This document shows positions 28,473 through 38,800 of a stretch of DNA of 64,000 nt, one piece after another. The position numbers and the translations under genes are program-made. The DNA is from an uncultured Cedecea sp. (lineage in GTDB: Bacteria > Pseudomonadota > Gammaproteobacteria > Enterobacterales > Enterobacteriaceae), in NCBI RefSeq assembly GCF_947498825.1, contig NZ_CANMLV010000005.1, positions 175,191 to 239,190 on the forward strand. The letters are read 5' to 3'. The notes below the pieces were generated by a model that was given only the letters and a program-made list of their open reading frames with translations, was not told the DNA's origin and searched no databases. Within the stretch, counting starts at the first letter, position 1. Each line of letters opens with the position of its first letter.

Positions 28473-29552
28473 TCAGTCCAGATACTCCATCACTGCGCGT
28501 GATGTCAGTCTGGTGACAAGTTCGTAAGCACTCACCTTTGTGATTTCAGCAATACGCTCAACGGGTAAGCCATCTCCCCACATCACCACGCTATCGCCGG
28601 GTTTATCCTGTGCTCCGGGTCCTAAATCAACAGAGATCATATCCATTGATACACGCCCGACGATTGGCACTTCGCGACCGTTCACCAGCACAGGAGTACC
28701 CGAAGGAGCACATCGCGGATATCCGTCCCCGTATCCCATCGCGACCACGCCCAGACAGGTATCACGTTCAGCAGTCCAAGTGCCACCGTAACCCACGGGC
28801 TCACCTTTTTTATGCTCACGGACAGCAATCAGATTAGAGCGTAATGTCATTACAGGCTGGAATCCTAGCTCATCCGCCCAGGGTTTATTTTCCAGCGGTG
28901 AAATCCCATAGAGAATAATCCCGGGTCGTATCCAGTCGAAATGAGATTCAGGCCAGAAAAGAATGCCATTGGAAGCCGCAATCGACAGCTGCGCGGGTTT
29001 ATTTGCTGTGAAGTTTTTAAAAACAGACATTTGGCTTGAGGTCGCGTCAGATTCCAGCTCATCGGCCCGGGCAAAGTGGCTCATGATATTTACCGGCTGG
29101 CAGACATTTTTACACTGGCTCAAACGCTGATAAAAAGCCTCAGCCTCTTCTGGCCTGACCCCCAGGCGATGCATACCTGTATCGAGCTTCATCCAGACTC
29201 TGACAGGTTGTTCCAAAGTTGCCTGTTCTAACGCTTCGAGTTGTTGAATGCTGTGAACCGCAGTGTGAAAGTTTTGTGCCGCAATAGTCGGTAAATCTGC
29301 AGATTTAAAAAAACCTTCCAGCAACAGGATAGGTTTAGTTACTCCCCCGGCTCGCAGGCGCAGCGCCTCTTCAAAGCGTGCCACGCCGAAAGCATCAGCA
29401 TCGGTAAGCGTCAGAGCACTTTCCAGTAAACCATGCCCATAGGCATTCGCTTTAACGACGGCAACGATTTCACTCTTTGGTGCCAGTTCACGCAAACGCT
29501 GTAAATTGTGTCGCAAAGCACGGCGATTAACCACAACAGTGGCCGCTTTCAT
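28473..29552 (-). CDS. alr: Alanine racemase (biosynthetic)
   Basis: This enzyme interconverts L- and D-alanine for peptidoglycan. I start it at ATG 29552 ([18 protein letters not shown]), with AAGGAAGAG upstream, which gives 359 residues as in E. coli Alr. The catalytic lysine is in [10 protein letters not shown] (Lys34) and the catalytic tyrosine in [11 protein letters not shown]. The C-terminal half has [15 protein letters not shown]. It sits between dnaB and tyrB as in E. coli. Confidence 0.98.
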   Translation of the reverse strand: MKAATVVVNRRALRHNLQRLRELAPKSEIVAVVKANAYGHGLLESALTLTDADAFGVARFEEALRLRAGGVTKPILLLEGFFKSADLPTIAAQNFHTAVHSIQQLEALEQATLEQPVRVWMKLDTGMHRLGVRPEEAEAFYQRLSQCKNVCQPVNIMSHFARADELESDATSSQMSVFKNFTANKPAQLSIAASNGILFWPESHFDWIRPGIILYGISPLENKPWADELGFQPVMTLRSNLIAVREHKKGEPVGYGGTWTAERDTCLGVVAMGYGDGYPRCAPSGTPVLVNGREVPIVGRVSMDMISVDLGPGAQDKPGDSVVMWGDGLPVERIAEITKVSAYELVTRLTSRAVMEYLD

Positions 29553-29629
29553 ATCTCTTCCTTGCTTAAAACAGGTTAAACATTTCCCTTGCACTGGTCA
29601 GGCAATAACCCGAGCAAAGGGTCAGAGAG

Positions 29630-31036
29630 CTATTCTTCGTCGTATTGTGGCCCGGCGTAGTTATCAAATCGTGACCACTGACCGTTAAAGGTCAGACGTA
29701 CCGAACCGATCGGACCGTTACGCTGCTTACCAATAATAATTTCCGCAATCCCTTTCAGGTCACTGTTTTCGTGATACACCTCATCACGATAAATAAACAT
29801 GATAAGGTCAGCATCCTGCTCAATCGAGCCTGATTCACGCAAATCTGAGTTGACCGGGCGTTTATCTGCACGTTGTTCCAGAGAACGGTTAAGCTGGGAA
29901 AGCGCCACAACAGGAACCTGTAGCTCTTTAGCCAGCGCTTTCAGAGAGCGAGAAATCTCAGCAATTTCTAAGGTACGGTTGTCAGACAGCGCCGGAACAC
30001 GCATTAACTGCAAGTAGTCGATCATGATAAGGCTGAGCCCCTCATGTTCACGATAGATACGACGCGCGCGCGAACGCACTTCCGTCGGCGTCAGGCCTGA
30101 AGAGTCATCAATATACATATTGCGCTTTTCAAGCAAGATACCCATGGTACTGGAGATCCGCGCCCAGTCTTCATCATCTAGCTGGCCGGTACGGATACGT
30201 GTCTGATCGACTCGGGATAACGAGGCCAGCATACGCATCATCAACTGCTCACCGGGCATTTCAAGACTGAAAATCAGGACAGGTTTTTCCTGCAACATTG
30301 CCGCGTTTTCACACAGGTTCATCGCGAAGGTGGTTTTACCCATTGAAGGACGAGCGGCAACGATAATTAAGTCAGAACGTTGCAGACCTGCGGTTTTCTT
30401 ATTCAGATCGTTATAACCGGTATCAACCCCTGTCACCCCGTCATGGGGTGTCTGATAAAGAGATTCGATACGTGATACGGTCGCTTCAAGGATCTGATCA
30501 ATGCTTTTCGGGCCTTCATCTTTATTAGCACGATTTTCTGCTATCTGGAAAACGCGCGACTCAGCCAAGTCCAGCAGATCTTCACTGGTACGTCCCTGAG
30601 GATCGTATCCGGCATCCGCGATTTCATTCGCTACCGCGATCATTTCACGCACTACCGCGCGTTCACGTACGATATCGGCGTAGGCACCAATATTCGCCGC
30701 ACTGGGTGTATTTTTTGAGAGTTCTGCAAGATAGGCAAAGCCGCCGACACTTTCAAGATGCCCCTGAAGTTCAAGTGACTCAGACAGGGTGATCAGGTCG
30801 ATGGGCTTGCTCATTTCCAGCAGGCGCTGCATTTCAGTGAAGATGGTGCGGTGCGGTCGACTAAAGAAATCGTTGCTGACAACACGCTCAGAGACATTAT
30901 CCCAGCGTTCGTTATCCAGCATTAAGCCACCCAACACCGATTGCTCTGCCTCAAGCGAGTGTGGCGGCATCTTCAGGCCTTCGACCTGGCGGTCGCGAGG
31001 GGCAGAAGGTTGGTTGAAGGGTTTTTTTACTGCCAT
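29630..31036 (-). CDS. dnaB: Replicative DNA helicase
   Basis: This 468-residue helicase unwinds the replication fork as a hexamer. The N-terminal primase-interacting domain (MPPHSLEAEQSVLGGLMLD) spans about 25-170. RecA-fold motifs follow: Walker A AARPSMGKTTFAMN near 228-241, Walker B LIMIDYLQLM near 335, and a C-terminal DNA-binding loop segment QLNRSLEQRADKRP. Length is close to E. coli DnaB (471). It is divergent from qorA, with alr following on the same strand. Confidence 0.98.
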   Translation of the reverse strand: MAVKKPFNQPSAPRDRQVEGLKMPPHSLEAEQSVLGGLMLDNERWDNVSERVVSNDFFSRPHRTIFTEMQRLLEMSKPIDLITLSESLELQGHLESVGGFAYLAELSKNTPSAANIGAYADIVRERAVVREMIAVANEIADAGYDPQGRTSEDLLDLAESRVFQIAENRANKDEGPKSIDQILEATVSRIESLYQTPHDGVTGVDTGYNDLNKKTAGLQRSDLIIVAARPSMGKTTFAMNLCENAAMLQEKPVLIFSLEMPGEQLMMRMLASLSRVDQTRIRTGQLDDEDWARISSTMGILLEKRNMYIDDSSGLTPTEVRSRARRIYREHEGLSLIMIDYLQLMRVPALSDNRTLEIAEISRSLKALAKELQVPVVALSQLNRSLEQRADKRPVNSDLRESGSIEQDADLIMFIYRDEVYHENSDLKGIAEIIIGKQRNGPIGSVRLTFNGQWSRFDNYAGPQYDEE

Positions 31037-31114
31037 AATGAAGGAGTTACCAGGTTCATAGTAGAAGAGTTGAAGTATAACCAGTCTTTACCCCCGAAGA
31101 CACTAGGAGTTTCT

Positions 31115-32098
31115 ATGGCAAAGCGTATTCAGTTTACTCAGCATGGCGGGCCAGAGGTACTACAGACTGTTGATTTTACGCCTAATCCCCCTGCTGATAA
31201 TGAAGTTCAGGTAGAAAATAAAGCGATTGGGATCAATTACATTGATACTTATATTCGCAGCGGTTTGTATCCCCCCCCGTCGCTGCCGAGCGGCCTGGGT
31301 ACTGAGGCGGCGGGTATCGTTAGCAAAATCGGTCGCAATGTCACCCATTTAGCCGTCGGCGATCGTGTGGTCTATGCTCAGTCAGGTTTAGGGGCTTACA
31401 GTACGGTACATAACGTGCCCGCAGCGAAAGCCGCAAAACTACCGGACGCCATCTCTTTCGAACAGGCTGCGGCGTCTTTCCTGAAAGGATTAACCGTTTA
31501 CTATTTGCTACGCAAAACCTATCCCATAAAGGCGGGGGAAACCTTTCTGTTTCACGCCGCAGCAGGTGGCGTAGGGCTGATAGCCTGCCAGTGGGCAAAA
31601 GCACTGGACGCGAAACTGATTGGTACCGTCGGCTCTGCTGAAAAAGCGGAGCGTGCAAAACAGGCTGGAGCCTGGCAGACCATTAATTACCGTGACGAGA
31701 ATATCGCCGAGCGTCTTCAGGTGCTAAATAACGGCAATAAAGTTGCCGTGGTTTACGACTCGGTGGGTAAAGATACCTGGGAAGCCTCGCTGGATTGCAT
31801 ACAGCCGCGCGGATTAATGGTCAGTTTTGGTAACTCATCCGGTCCGGTTTCTGGGGTTAATTTAGGAATATTGAATCAGAAGGGTTCACTGTATGTCACA
31901 CGTCCTTCCCTGAACGGATATGTCACCACCCGGGAAGAACTTAGCGAAGCGAGTAGTGAACTATTTTCGTTGATTATCAGCGGTAAAATTAATGTCGATG
32001 TTCCCGAAAATCAGATGTTTGCGTTAGATGATGTGGTTCTGGCTCACCAGACTCTGGAAAGCCGTTCCACGCAGGGTTCCAGCCTGCTGATCCCATAA
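31115..32098 (+). CDS. qorA: NADPH:quinone reductase (zeta-crystallin type)
   Basis: This 327-residue medium-chain reductase equals E. coli QorA in length. ATG 31115 has AGGAG six bases upstream; the longer open frame into dnaB is not used. Landmarks are YIRSGLYPPPSLPSGLGTEA, the Rossmann motif AAAGGVGLIACQWAK, VVYDSVGKDTWEAS and the C-terminus STQGSSLLIP. It reduces quinones with NADPH in the cytoplasm. A strong terminator follows. Confidence 0.97.
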   Translation: MAKRIQFTQHGGPEVLQTVDFTPNPPADNEVQVENKAIGINYIDTYIRSGLYPPPSLPSGLGTEAAGIVSKIGRNVTHLAVGDRVVYAQSGLGAYSTVHNVPAAKAAKLPDAISFEQAAASFLKGLTVYYLLRKTYPIKAGETFLFHAAAGGVGLIACQWAKALDAKLIGTVGSAEKAERAKQAGAWQTINYRDENIAERLQVLNNGNKVAVVYDSVGKDTWEASLDCIQPRGLMVSFGNSSGPVSGVNLGILNQKGSLYVTRPSLNGYVTTREELSEASSELFSLIISGKINVDVPENQMFALDDVVLAHQTLESRSTQGSSLLIP

Positions 32099-32120
32099 AT
32101 CAGCCTGTAAATACAAAGAA

Positions 32121-32156
32121 TTAGGGCTTCCCGTAGGAAGCCCTTTCTTTTTTTAT
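32121..32156 (+). terminator. qorA terminator
   Basis: GGGCTTCC pairs perfectly with GGAAGCCC (32124-32131, 32136-32143), then TTTCTTTTTTT. It lies 25 bases after the qorA stop. Confidence 0.92.
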
Positions 32157-32312
32157 TTCGTACTGTATGTAGGGTACAGCGCGATAAATGAGTAAAGCGC
32201 TAAGGATACTCTCAGATTTTGAATCTAATTAAAATGCGCTGATTAGGAATAAATACCAGCTTGTGATCGGCCCCTCAATCCCGCGCGCATTCTGACTATT
32301 TTTACTCAAAAA

Positions 32313-33344
32313 TTATCGTCTGTTTTCAACTAATGACAGCGCTTGTTCGACAACGCTGACCCCGGCTCCGGGCTTATGCGCATTTTCACTTAAATAACGA
32401 CGCCACTGACGCGCCCCTGGGATCCCCTGGAACAGACCCAGCATATGACGCGTCACATGACCCAAGTAAGTGCCTTTGGTTAGCTCATGTTCAATATAAG
32501 GATACATGGTACGCACCACGGCAAACGGACAAGGCTCAGGTTCAGTTGAACCGAATATTTCACGATCCACTTTCGCCAGTAAACCCGGGTTCTGATACGC
32601 TTCACGGCCAACCATCACGCCATCAAGATGCTGCAGATGTGTCTTAGCCTCTTCAAGCGTTTTAATGCCACCATTAATCGATAACGTCAGTTGCGGAAAA
32701 TCGCGCTTTAACTGATAGACGCGCGGATAGTCCAGCGGCGGAATTTCACGGTTTTCTTTTGGGCTGAGTCCGGATAACCAGGCTTTTCGGGCATGAATGA
32801 TAAACTCATTACATTCCCCTTTGCCGGATACGGTTTCAATAAAATCGCACAGAAAGGCATAGCTGTCCTGGTCATCAATACCAATACGGGTTTTCACCGT
32901 TACCGGAATAGAGACCACATCACGCATCGCTTTGATACAATCAGCGACCAGCTGGGCATCTCCCATCAGGCAGGCTCCAAACCGACCATTCTGGACACGG
33001 TCAGACGGGCAGCCAACGTTGAGATTAATTTCATCATAACCCCGGGCCTCCGCAAGCTTTGCACACTCCGCCAGCGCCTGTGGATCGCTCCCGCCTAGCT
33101 GTAAAGCAACCGGATGCTCTTCTTCACTGTAGGCAAGATAATCCCCTTTTCCGTGAATAATCGCGCCTGTGGTCACCATTTCGGTATACAGCAGGGTATG
33201 ACGTGACAGCTGACGTAAAAAATAACGGCAGTGACGGTCAGTCCAGTCGAGCATGGGGGCAATGCTAAATCGTGAAGGACTATATTTTTTCGCTGTATCA
33301 ATGCTGTTTTGCTGCAGGTTGGGTGATTCTTTATTTTCGGGCAT
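32313..33344 (-). CDS. dusA: tRNA-dihydrouridine synthase A
   Basis: This 343-residue FMN enzyme reduces U20/U20a in tRNA. I start at ATG 33344 ([12 protein letters not shown]); the frame open to 33497 would add 51 residues unlike the family. Landmarks are [19 protein letters not shown], the catalytic cysteine in [37 protein letters not shown] and [11 protein letters not shown]. pspG, which follows dusA in E. coli, is absent. dusA is a known integration hotspot, and the region upstream of it is accessory here, but no integrase is seen. Confidence 0.96.
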   Translation of the reverse strand: MPENKESPNLQQNSIDTAKKYSPSRFSIAPMLDWTDRHCRYFLRQLSRHTLLYTEMVTTGAIIHGKGDYLAYSEEEHPVALQLGGSDPQALAECAKLAEARGYDEINLNVGCPSDRVQNGRFGACLMGDAQLVADCIKAMRDVVSIPVTVKTRIGIDDQDSYAFLCDFIETVSGKGECNEFIIHARKAWLSGLSPKENREIPPLDYPRVYQLKRDFPQLTLSINGGIKTLEEAKTHLQHLDGVMVGREAYQNPGLLAKVDREIFGSTEPEPCPFAVVRTMYPYIEHELTKGTYLGHVTRHMLGLFQGIPGARQWRRYLSENAHKPGAGVSVVEQALSLVENRR

Positions 33345-33376
33345 GTTTGTCTTTATATCGTATTTTTGCTTGCCCA

Positions 33377-33398
33377 GTACACCATCGGTATGGTGTAC
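33377..33398. promoter_or_regulatory. Palindrome upstream of dusA
   Basis: GTACACCAT and ATGGTGTAC are perfect 9-bp arms around CGGT, 33 bases upstream of the dusA ATG. It could be an operator or a leader hairpin. Confidence 0.55.
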
Positions 33399-33508
33399 CA
33401 GAATACAGGATTTGGCACTTACTATAGCATAGTGAGATGCTCGCTTGCTGGCGGTATATAAGAAGTAGATGGTGGCAAAAAAGCAATAACATGCCAAGGG
33501 GTGGAGTA

Positions 33509-33793
33509 TCAGGCAAGGGCCAGTTTGTGCAAATGGCTAAGGTCGGTCTTTTGCCTGGCCTGATATAGACTGCAATTTATCTGTATTTTTAACCAAGTTT
33601 CAGGAGTACTGCCAATAACAGCAGACAGTCTCAAGGCCATTTCTGGCGTAACTGCGGTTTGACCTGATAGTAATCTGCTGGCTGTTGATGGCGCAATATT
33701 CATTGCCTTCGCAAACTGCCGGAGGCTCACATGCATATCTTCCAGTGTCTCTGCAATAATTTCGCCTGGATGGGCAGGGTTAGCCATTTTCAT
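33509..33793 (-). CDS. higA: HigA-type antitoxin
   Basis: This 94-residue protein of the HigA/VapI family has [20 protein letters not shown] followed by an XRE helix-turn-helix ([21 protein letters not shown], about 23-45) and the family tail [20 protein letters not shown]. It would neutralise the toxin encoded just before it and repress their promoter. Its ATG overlaps the toxin stop by one base (TAATG), so they are translated together. ATG 33787 is an alternative start. Confidence 0.88.
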   Translation of the reverse strand: MKMANPAHPGEIIAETLEDMHVSLRQFAKAMNIAPSTASRLLSGQTAVTPEMALRLSAVIGSTPETWLKIQINCSLYQARQKTDLSHLHKLALA

Positions 33794-34071
33794 TAGTGAT
33801 AATCCTCCAGGTTGACGATCTCTGCATCACCATCAATGAACTTGAAAGTACTACGCCAGTTACCAGAAACATTAATTGACCAGATGTTTTTGCGCTCCTC
33901 TTTAAGCTGATGCAGGTTATATCCAGGCATGTCGATCCCGTCTATGCCGTCAGCTGCATCAATTACGGTAAACCGTGTTCTTATGCGAGCAATCAATTTT
34001 TGCTCAATACCACTACTATCATCTTTGAGAAAAAAGTTTTTCAATCCTTTATGCCTAAAACTTTTAATCAT
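33793..34071 (-). CDS. higB: HigB-type toxin (RelE-like mRNA endonuclease)
   Basis: This 92-residue RelE-superfamily toxin starts at ATG 34071 (MIKSFRHKGLKNFFLKDDS). LHQLKEERKNIWSINVSGNWR then STFKFIDGDAEIVNLEDYH at the C-terminus are characteristic of the HigB family. Members cleave mRNA on the ribosome. Toxin-before-antitoxin order is typical of higBA. It lies in the accessory segment upstream of dusA. Confidence 0.88.
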   Translation of the reverse strand: MIKSFRHKGLKNFFLKDDSSGIEQKLIARIRTRFTVIDAADGIDGIDMPGYNLHQLKEERKNIWSINVSGNWRSTFKFIDGDAEIVNLEDYH

Positions 34072-34082
34072 GACACTATACG

Positions 34083-34118
34083 TGTTCCTCAATATGGAAC
34101 GGCATAACATGTGTTCCA
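34083..34118. promoter_or_regulatory. Repeated GTTCC/GGAAC half-sites upstream of higB
   Basis: Three half-sites (34083-34087, 34096-34100 and 34113-34117) make two overlapping inverted repeats, including TGGAAC-N12-GTTCCA (34095-34118), just upstream of the higB start. This is where an autoregulatory HigA operator is expected. Confidence 0.5.
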
Positions 34119-34281
34119 CACTGTGCAACAGTCTTCCTTCCGAATTGGAAGCAAATAAAAAGAAGAAAGTGAAAGCAAGATATCTAACCAGAATTTCTTG
34201 TTGTGGTCGCTATGCCTGATATGTCACTGACTGCTTTATTTCCTTTCTCGTGTACTCGATAAGGGTCTTTGGAAAAGAAAA

Positions 34282-35019
34282 TTATGCCCACTCCGGCACC
34301 GCTTTGGAGGCTTCATCCATCTCTTTCGGCCACTTTACGGTTTTGAACGGCGTCCAGCTGGGGGGTATATGCGTTCGCAGGGGTTTATCAGACACGGTCT
34401 TGCCCTGCATATACTGACAGCAGGCGCTCCACAAGCCGTAAACCTCATAAATATTGCCTTCCGTCCAGGTCAGGATAAACCGGTCTTTGACCAGATATGT
34501 CCCCGGCTCGCAGACTGCACAGTATATCCGGTGGCCCCAGTCAGCGTGCCCGGCCATCTGCACCCTTTCGCCCTGAATATCCGCCCAGTCAAATACCTTG
34601 ATTTCCACCGGCCATTTCCACCAGGGCCAGAGTGTGTTCTTCTGTTCGTAAACATAGACTTTTTGCTGTTTACGGTTAAAACGAATTGGTGCTCCACGAA
34701 CAGCAAAGAGTGCGGTTCTGAAGCCCCAAATAACGAATGAAAAAAGCGTAAAGTCGAGTAGCCCCCATATTGGATTTGGCAGGAAATAAATTTGTACATC
34801 AATCCACAGCAAAAAAACAAAGCATCCTAATAATAGAAAACTACCGATCCAGATCGCCCCCCACACAATATATCTGTCGCGGGGAATTTCCATCCACACA
34901 TCGTTAATTTCATTGACCCGGATAAGCCTCGGAAAAACCATCTGCTCTTCTTCCGGATCCGGCAGGTCTTCACTCCAGTATCGGACCGGTTTAATCAGGC
35001 GGGATTTTTCGTTATTCAT
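34282..35019 (-). CDS. DUF6708 family membrane protein (copy 1), putative effector-associated/immunity protein
   Basis: This protein of about 245 residues opens NEKSRLIKPVRYWSEDLPDP. Two or three hydrophobic segments span about 55-112 (WGAIWIGSFLLLGCFVFLLW and the stretch ending FVIWGFRTALF). A cytoplasmic C-terminal half follows, VYVYEQKNTLWPWWKWPVEIKVFDW. ATG 35019 has GGAG nine bases upstream. It is a tandem paralogue of the next gene, almost identical at both ends but different across the membrane part. Association with type VI effectors of this kind suggests an immunity role; this is inferred from context. Confidence 0.7.
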   Translation of the reverse strand: MNNEKSRLIKPVRYWSEDLPDPEEEQMVFPRLIRVNEINDVWMEIPRDRYIVWGAIWIGSFLLLGCFVFLLWIDVQIYFLPNPIWGLLDFTLFSFVIWGFRTALFAVRGAPIRFNRKQQKVYVYEQKNTLWPWWKWPVEIKVFDWADIQGERVQMAGHADWGHRIYCAVCEPGTYLVKDRFILTWTEGNIYEVYGLWSACCQYMQGKTVSDKPLRTHIPPSWTPFKTVKWPKEMDEASKAVPEWA

Positions 35020-35063
35020 TACTTCACACTCCATTGTTCAGTTACATCACTGTTTACCCGGGA
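35019..35063 (-). pseudogene. Orphan copy of the last 14 codons of the effector gene
   Basis: Read on the minus strand, the sequence just before DUF6708 copy 1 encodes SRVNSDVTEQWSVK and a stop. It matches the effector C-terminus SWVNSDTIEQWSVK in frame, including the stop/start overlap with the following ATG. It shows that an effector-end plus DUF6708 unit was duplicated in tandem. Confidence 0.8.
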
Positions 35064-35103
35064 TGTTTTTTTCATTTTTGGGGATAAAAGGACTTCCAGA
35101 AAA

Positions 35104-35859
35104 TTATGCCCACTCCGGCACCGCTTTGGAGGCTTCATCCATCTCTTTCGGCCACTTTACGGTTTTAAACGGCGTCCAGCTGGGGGGTATATGCGTTCGT
35201 AGGGGTTTATCAGACACGGCCTTGCCCTGCATATACTGACAGCAGGCGCTCCACAAGCCGTAAACCTCATAAATATTGCCTTCCGTCCAGGTCAGGATAA
35301 ACCGGTCTTTGACCAGATATGTCCCCGGCTCGCAGACTGCACAGTATATCCGGTGACCCCAGTCAGCGTGCCCGACCCTCTGCACCCTTTCTCCCTGAAT
35401 ATCCGCCCAGTCAAATACTTTGATTTCCACCGGCCAGCGCCACCACGGCCAGACACTGCACTGCTGCTCATAGACATACACTTTTTGTTGTTTGCGGTTA
35501 AAGCGCACTGGTGCTCCTCTGGCGGCAAATAGAACTGTTCTAAAACACCAAACCATCATGGACATTAATGGAAAAAATATCGTGAAGTAAAAAATAAACG
35601 ACGAAGAATCAGAAAGCATGTCCATAACTACATATGGAGAAAGGATAAAATATATAAAACATGATAAAACAAGTATTCCCCCAAACCATAGAACGCCCCA
35701 TCCATGATTAACGTAACGGGGAATTTCCATCCACACATCGTTGATTTCATTGACCCGGATAAGCCTCGGGAAAACCATCTGCTCTTCTTCCGGATCCGGC
35801 AGGTCTTCACTCCAGTATCGAACCGGCTTAATCAGGCGGGATTTTTCGTTATCTGTCAT
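35104..35859 (-). CDS. DUF6708 family membrane protein (copy 2), putative effector-associated/immunity protein
   Basis: This protein of about 251 residues has the same layout as copy 1: N-terminal SRLIKPVRYWSEDLPDPEEE, hydrophobic region about 57-115 (GVLWFGGILVLSCFIYFIL and the stretch ending MMVWCFRTVLFA), then VRFNRKQQKVYVYEQQ and HADWGHRIYCAVCEPGTY. I start at ATG 35859, which overlaps the effector stop (ATGA) with GGAG upstream, so it is translationally coupled to the effector. DUF6708 proteins are found beside VasX/BTH_I2691-type T6SS effectors. Function is not established. Confidence 0.72.
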   Translation of the reverse strand: MTDNEKSRLIKPVRYWSEDLPDPEEEQMVFPRLIRVNEINDVWMEIPRYVNHGWGVLWFGGILVLSCFIYFILSPYVVMDMLSDSSSFIFYFTIFFPLMSMMVWCFRTVLFAARGAPVRFNRKQQKVYVYEQQCSVWPWWRWPVEIKVFDWADIQGERVQRVGHADWGHRIYCAVCEPGTYLVKDRFILTWTEGNIYEVYGLWSACCQYMQGKAVSDKPLRTHIPPSWTPFKTVKWPKEMDEASKAVPEWA

Positions 35860-38800
35860 TTCACACTCCATTGTTCGATTGTGTCACTGTTCACCCAAGA
35901 GGGTACGGCCATGACCGTCAGCCCCATCCGGGTATCAGGGTCGGCGTTATCCAGCCAGTAATCAGCTACCATCGTTACGCCCGGCGTCCGGCTCTGTGCT
36001 GCCCAGACATTGCCCTCTATCACCAGCGCCGTGCCGTCAGGACTTATCTGTAGCATTCCAGGATAGCTGTCAGAAGCCCGAACACGCTGCTGATGATCGG
36101 CAATACCAGGCGCATTTTGTGACTGAGAGAACAACACCCGGTTATCGCTGTTACTGGTTACCCTTACCGACCAGCCCCCTCTGGCAGCATTCCAGCCCGG
36201 CAGGGCCACCCGGAACTCAATCCGGTTATACGCCACGGACTGAATTGGGGTGGTACCACCGAAAGCAACATTAGCCACCATCCCGCTACGGATAGCCAGG
36301 TAATTAGCCAGGGCGGCAGTCAGGTCAGTCTGGCTCTCCGCTTTCCACACCGGCAAAGCATTAATCGCCTCGTTGGGGATGCCAAAGCAGGTGCGTCGTA
36401 GCCAGATTTCAAATGGTGTACTCCGTAAAGCTTTTGCCTTAGTGGCCCAGACAGCTCCTGCCAGTAAAAGTAATGCAGCCCAGCCAATCGGTCCTAACAC
36501 TAAAATACCAGATGCTGTTGTAGCGGTTAGGGAAAAGACACCAAGACCTCCAGAAAATAAAGCTACTCCTCCCCCAACAACTGAAGCAGCAGCAGAGGCT
36601 TGATAATATCTTCCAGCCTTGATGTCTCCATCATCAAGTGCTTCAGAGCCATGATGCCACTCCCTAATCCCCTCAACGATCCCGGCAATTCCCCCCAGTA
36701 CCCCACCAAACCGCACCCCAAAAGGCACCTGTGCCGACTTACTCAGCACCAGCCAGTTTTCCTTAACCGCCAGCTTGGTCGCAAATCCCAGCATCTCGGT
36801 AAATCCTTCCATCATCAACAGCGTGCTGATGGTCACATCGGCGGTCACATCCACTTCGTTTCCGGTTTCCCGGCGCAACCGATCCTGTAGATCGTGCCAG
36901 CCATACATCTGGATAGCCATCAGCCCGGCCCCCATTATGAGTCCGACACCGTCACCGCTGATCACTCGTTTACCCAGCTCGTTAAACTTGGCCAGCTCTG
37001 CCTCCGTGGCTTGCATCACGACCCCGGCGTTTTGCCGCCCGCTCAGCGACAATTCAGAAACCGATATGTCATACAATGGCAGACTGGCCGCCGGCTGTGC
37101 CGCGGAAATGACGCGTTGCGGCAGACTCTCCACCGTCCCGGGTACCGCCACGCTCATTTTTACCGGCATATCCATCGCCTGAGCATTCAGAACGACCACG
37201 GCACCGGTAGCCGCAGCGGCGGTACCGCCCTTCGCGGCACTGTCTCCGCCGCTATTGAACCGCTGCTGCAGCTGGCGCAGTGTACTGGTATAATTCACGA
37301 TGAAGGCGGGTTCACCGGCACTCTGCATCGCCGCCTGTATCATCCACGCCAAGCTTTTCCGCGTTGAGGGCGATAGTTCTTTGACCAGCCGTCCGGCTGA
37401 GCCGGATACTGCCAGCATCCTCGCGCCCAGCCCCTGCTGGACCCGTTTACTCTGCAGGGCTGCGTTAAATTCATCCGAAGTCAGCACGGTTTTGTAGTTA
37501 CCGAAATTGAACACGTTATTCAATTATGACGGGTCCATTCCGGTAAAGCCCGTATAGGCTGGTGAAGTACCCGTTTCAAGCCAGTTCAGCCACACTTTGT
37601 CCGTCGCCGCCCCCATTGCCCCACCCTGCAGACAGACCGCCAGCGTGCCGTTCTGTGCCACCCAGCTGTGCACTCGCGTGTCCGGAGAATAGTCATGCTG
37701 AATCACCGTTAGCCATTCATCAGACTGATACCAGCCGGCAAGGTCGTTATCAACCGCCGTCAGTAGTGCCTGTGGCTGACTGAAACGCTGCTCAAACTCC
37801 CGCTCGAATGCCGCCCTGGCCTGCTCGTCATAGCTTTTTGCCAGCCGAACCTGCAGCGCAGCGAAGGTGTTTTTCGCCACATCCTCTTTCGAAATCATGA
37901 TCGGCGATTTGCCAAATGAGGGTCCGGCCAGCACATACTCTGACGGCTTAAGGTCAAATTCCGGTTGCGCGTTCGCGTTAATGCCCGCTTTCAGCGAATC
38001 CATATACGAGGTGATAGCCAGTGAAATCAGGTGCCGGTGAAAGATACCCGGCTGTTCAAGATAAGCCTGAGTCGCCTCGGCTATCTGCATACGGGCGTTG
38101 TTTAGCTCCTGCACCACTCCGACGCTGTCATTCAGCACCAGCGCCGAGATCTGGCAGCGGTACTGCTCGCTCATGGCAATAATATGCATCCCCATCTGTC
38201 GCTGCTTATCACTGTCCATGCGCGGATAAAAACCGTGAATACTGCCCTCCACCTTTTTCCCTGTGCGGGAAGTATCCTGGAAGAATGTGGTCTCAAACTC
38301 AGCCACATTCGCGTTTAAAGAGTCCAGATCCGGTGTCAGTACCATTGCTTCCGGGACACTGCGCGGACTGTTTTTCAGGTCGGCGATGGAAATTTTGGTG
38401 AAACGGTTGTGCGGGCGCAGGGCATTTTTATAACCGTCCAGCACGGTTTTTGTCCATGGATCGGAGCTAAATGCCAGCCATGCCTCGCTGTAGCGCTGGT
38501 CATCAAGATTGATAAAACTGGTGATAACATCGTGTCCTGCTGTCCGGCAGGACTCTGAGAGCGGCGGTACGCTGTCACCTTCCGGCATATCATAGGGATG
38601 AAACTGGCGCATACAGCCAGCAGCGGTCACCTCATAGGCCTGCCAGACAGATTTATCGAGCAACACATACAGGTAGCCTATACGCAACGTACGCAAGGCG
38701 TATTTGAATGCCTTACCGGACAACGGCACGGTTTGTGCCGGCACAGTTGGATGCCAGTCAGTTCTCACCATGCATTCCGGCACGGCGGCAACTCTCAGTG

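Noticed and set aside
30941..31114. N-terminal extension of qorA overlapping dnaB
   Set aside because: ATG 31115 has a good AGGAG site and gives the family length; the extension is antisense to dnaB.
33345..33497. 51-residue N-terminal extension of dusA
   Set aside because: It has no similarity to DusA and crosses the palindrome; ATG 33344 fits family length.
37524..38783. Two independent genes (419 and 555 codons) instead of one broken effector
   Set aside because: They abut in the same frame, separated by a single TAA. The upstream one also lacks its N-terminus, which is found in frame beyond a TGA.
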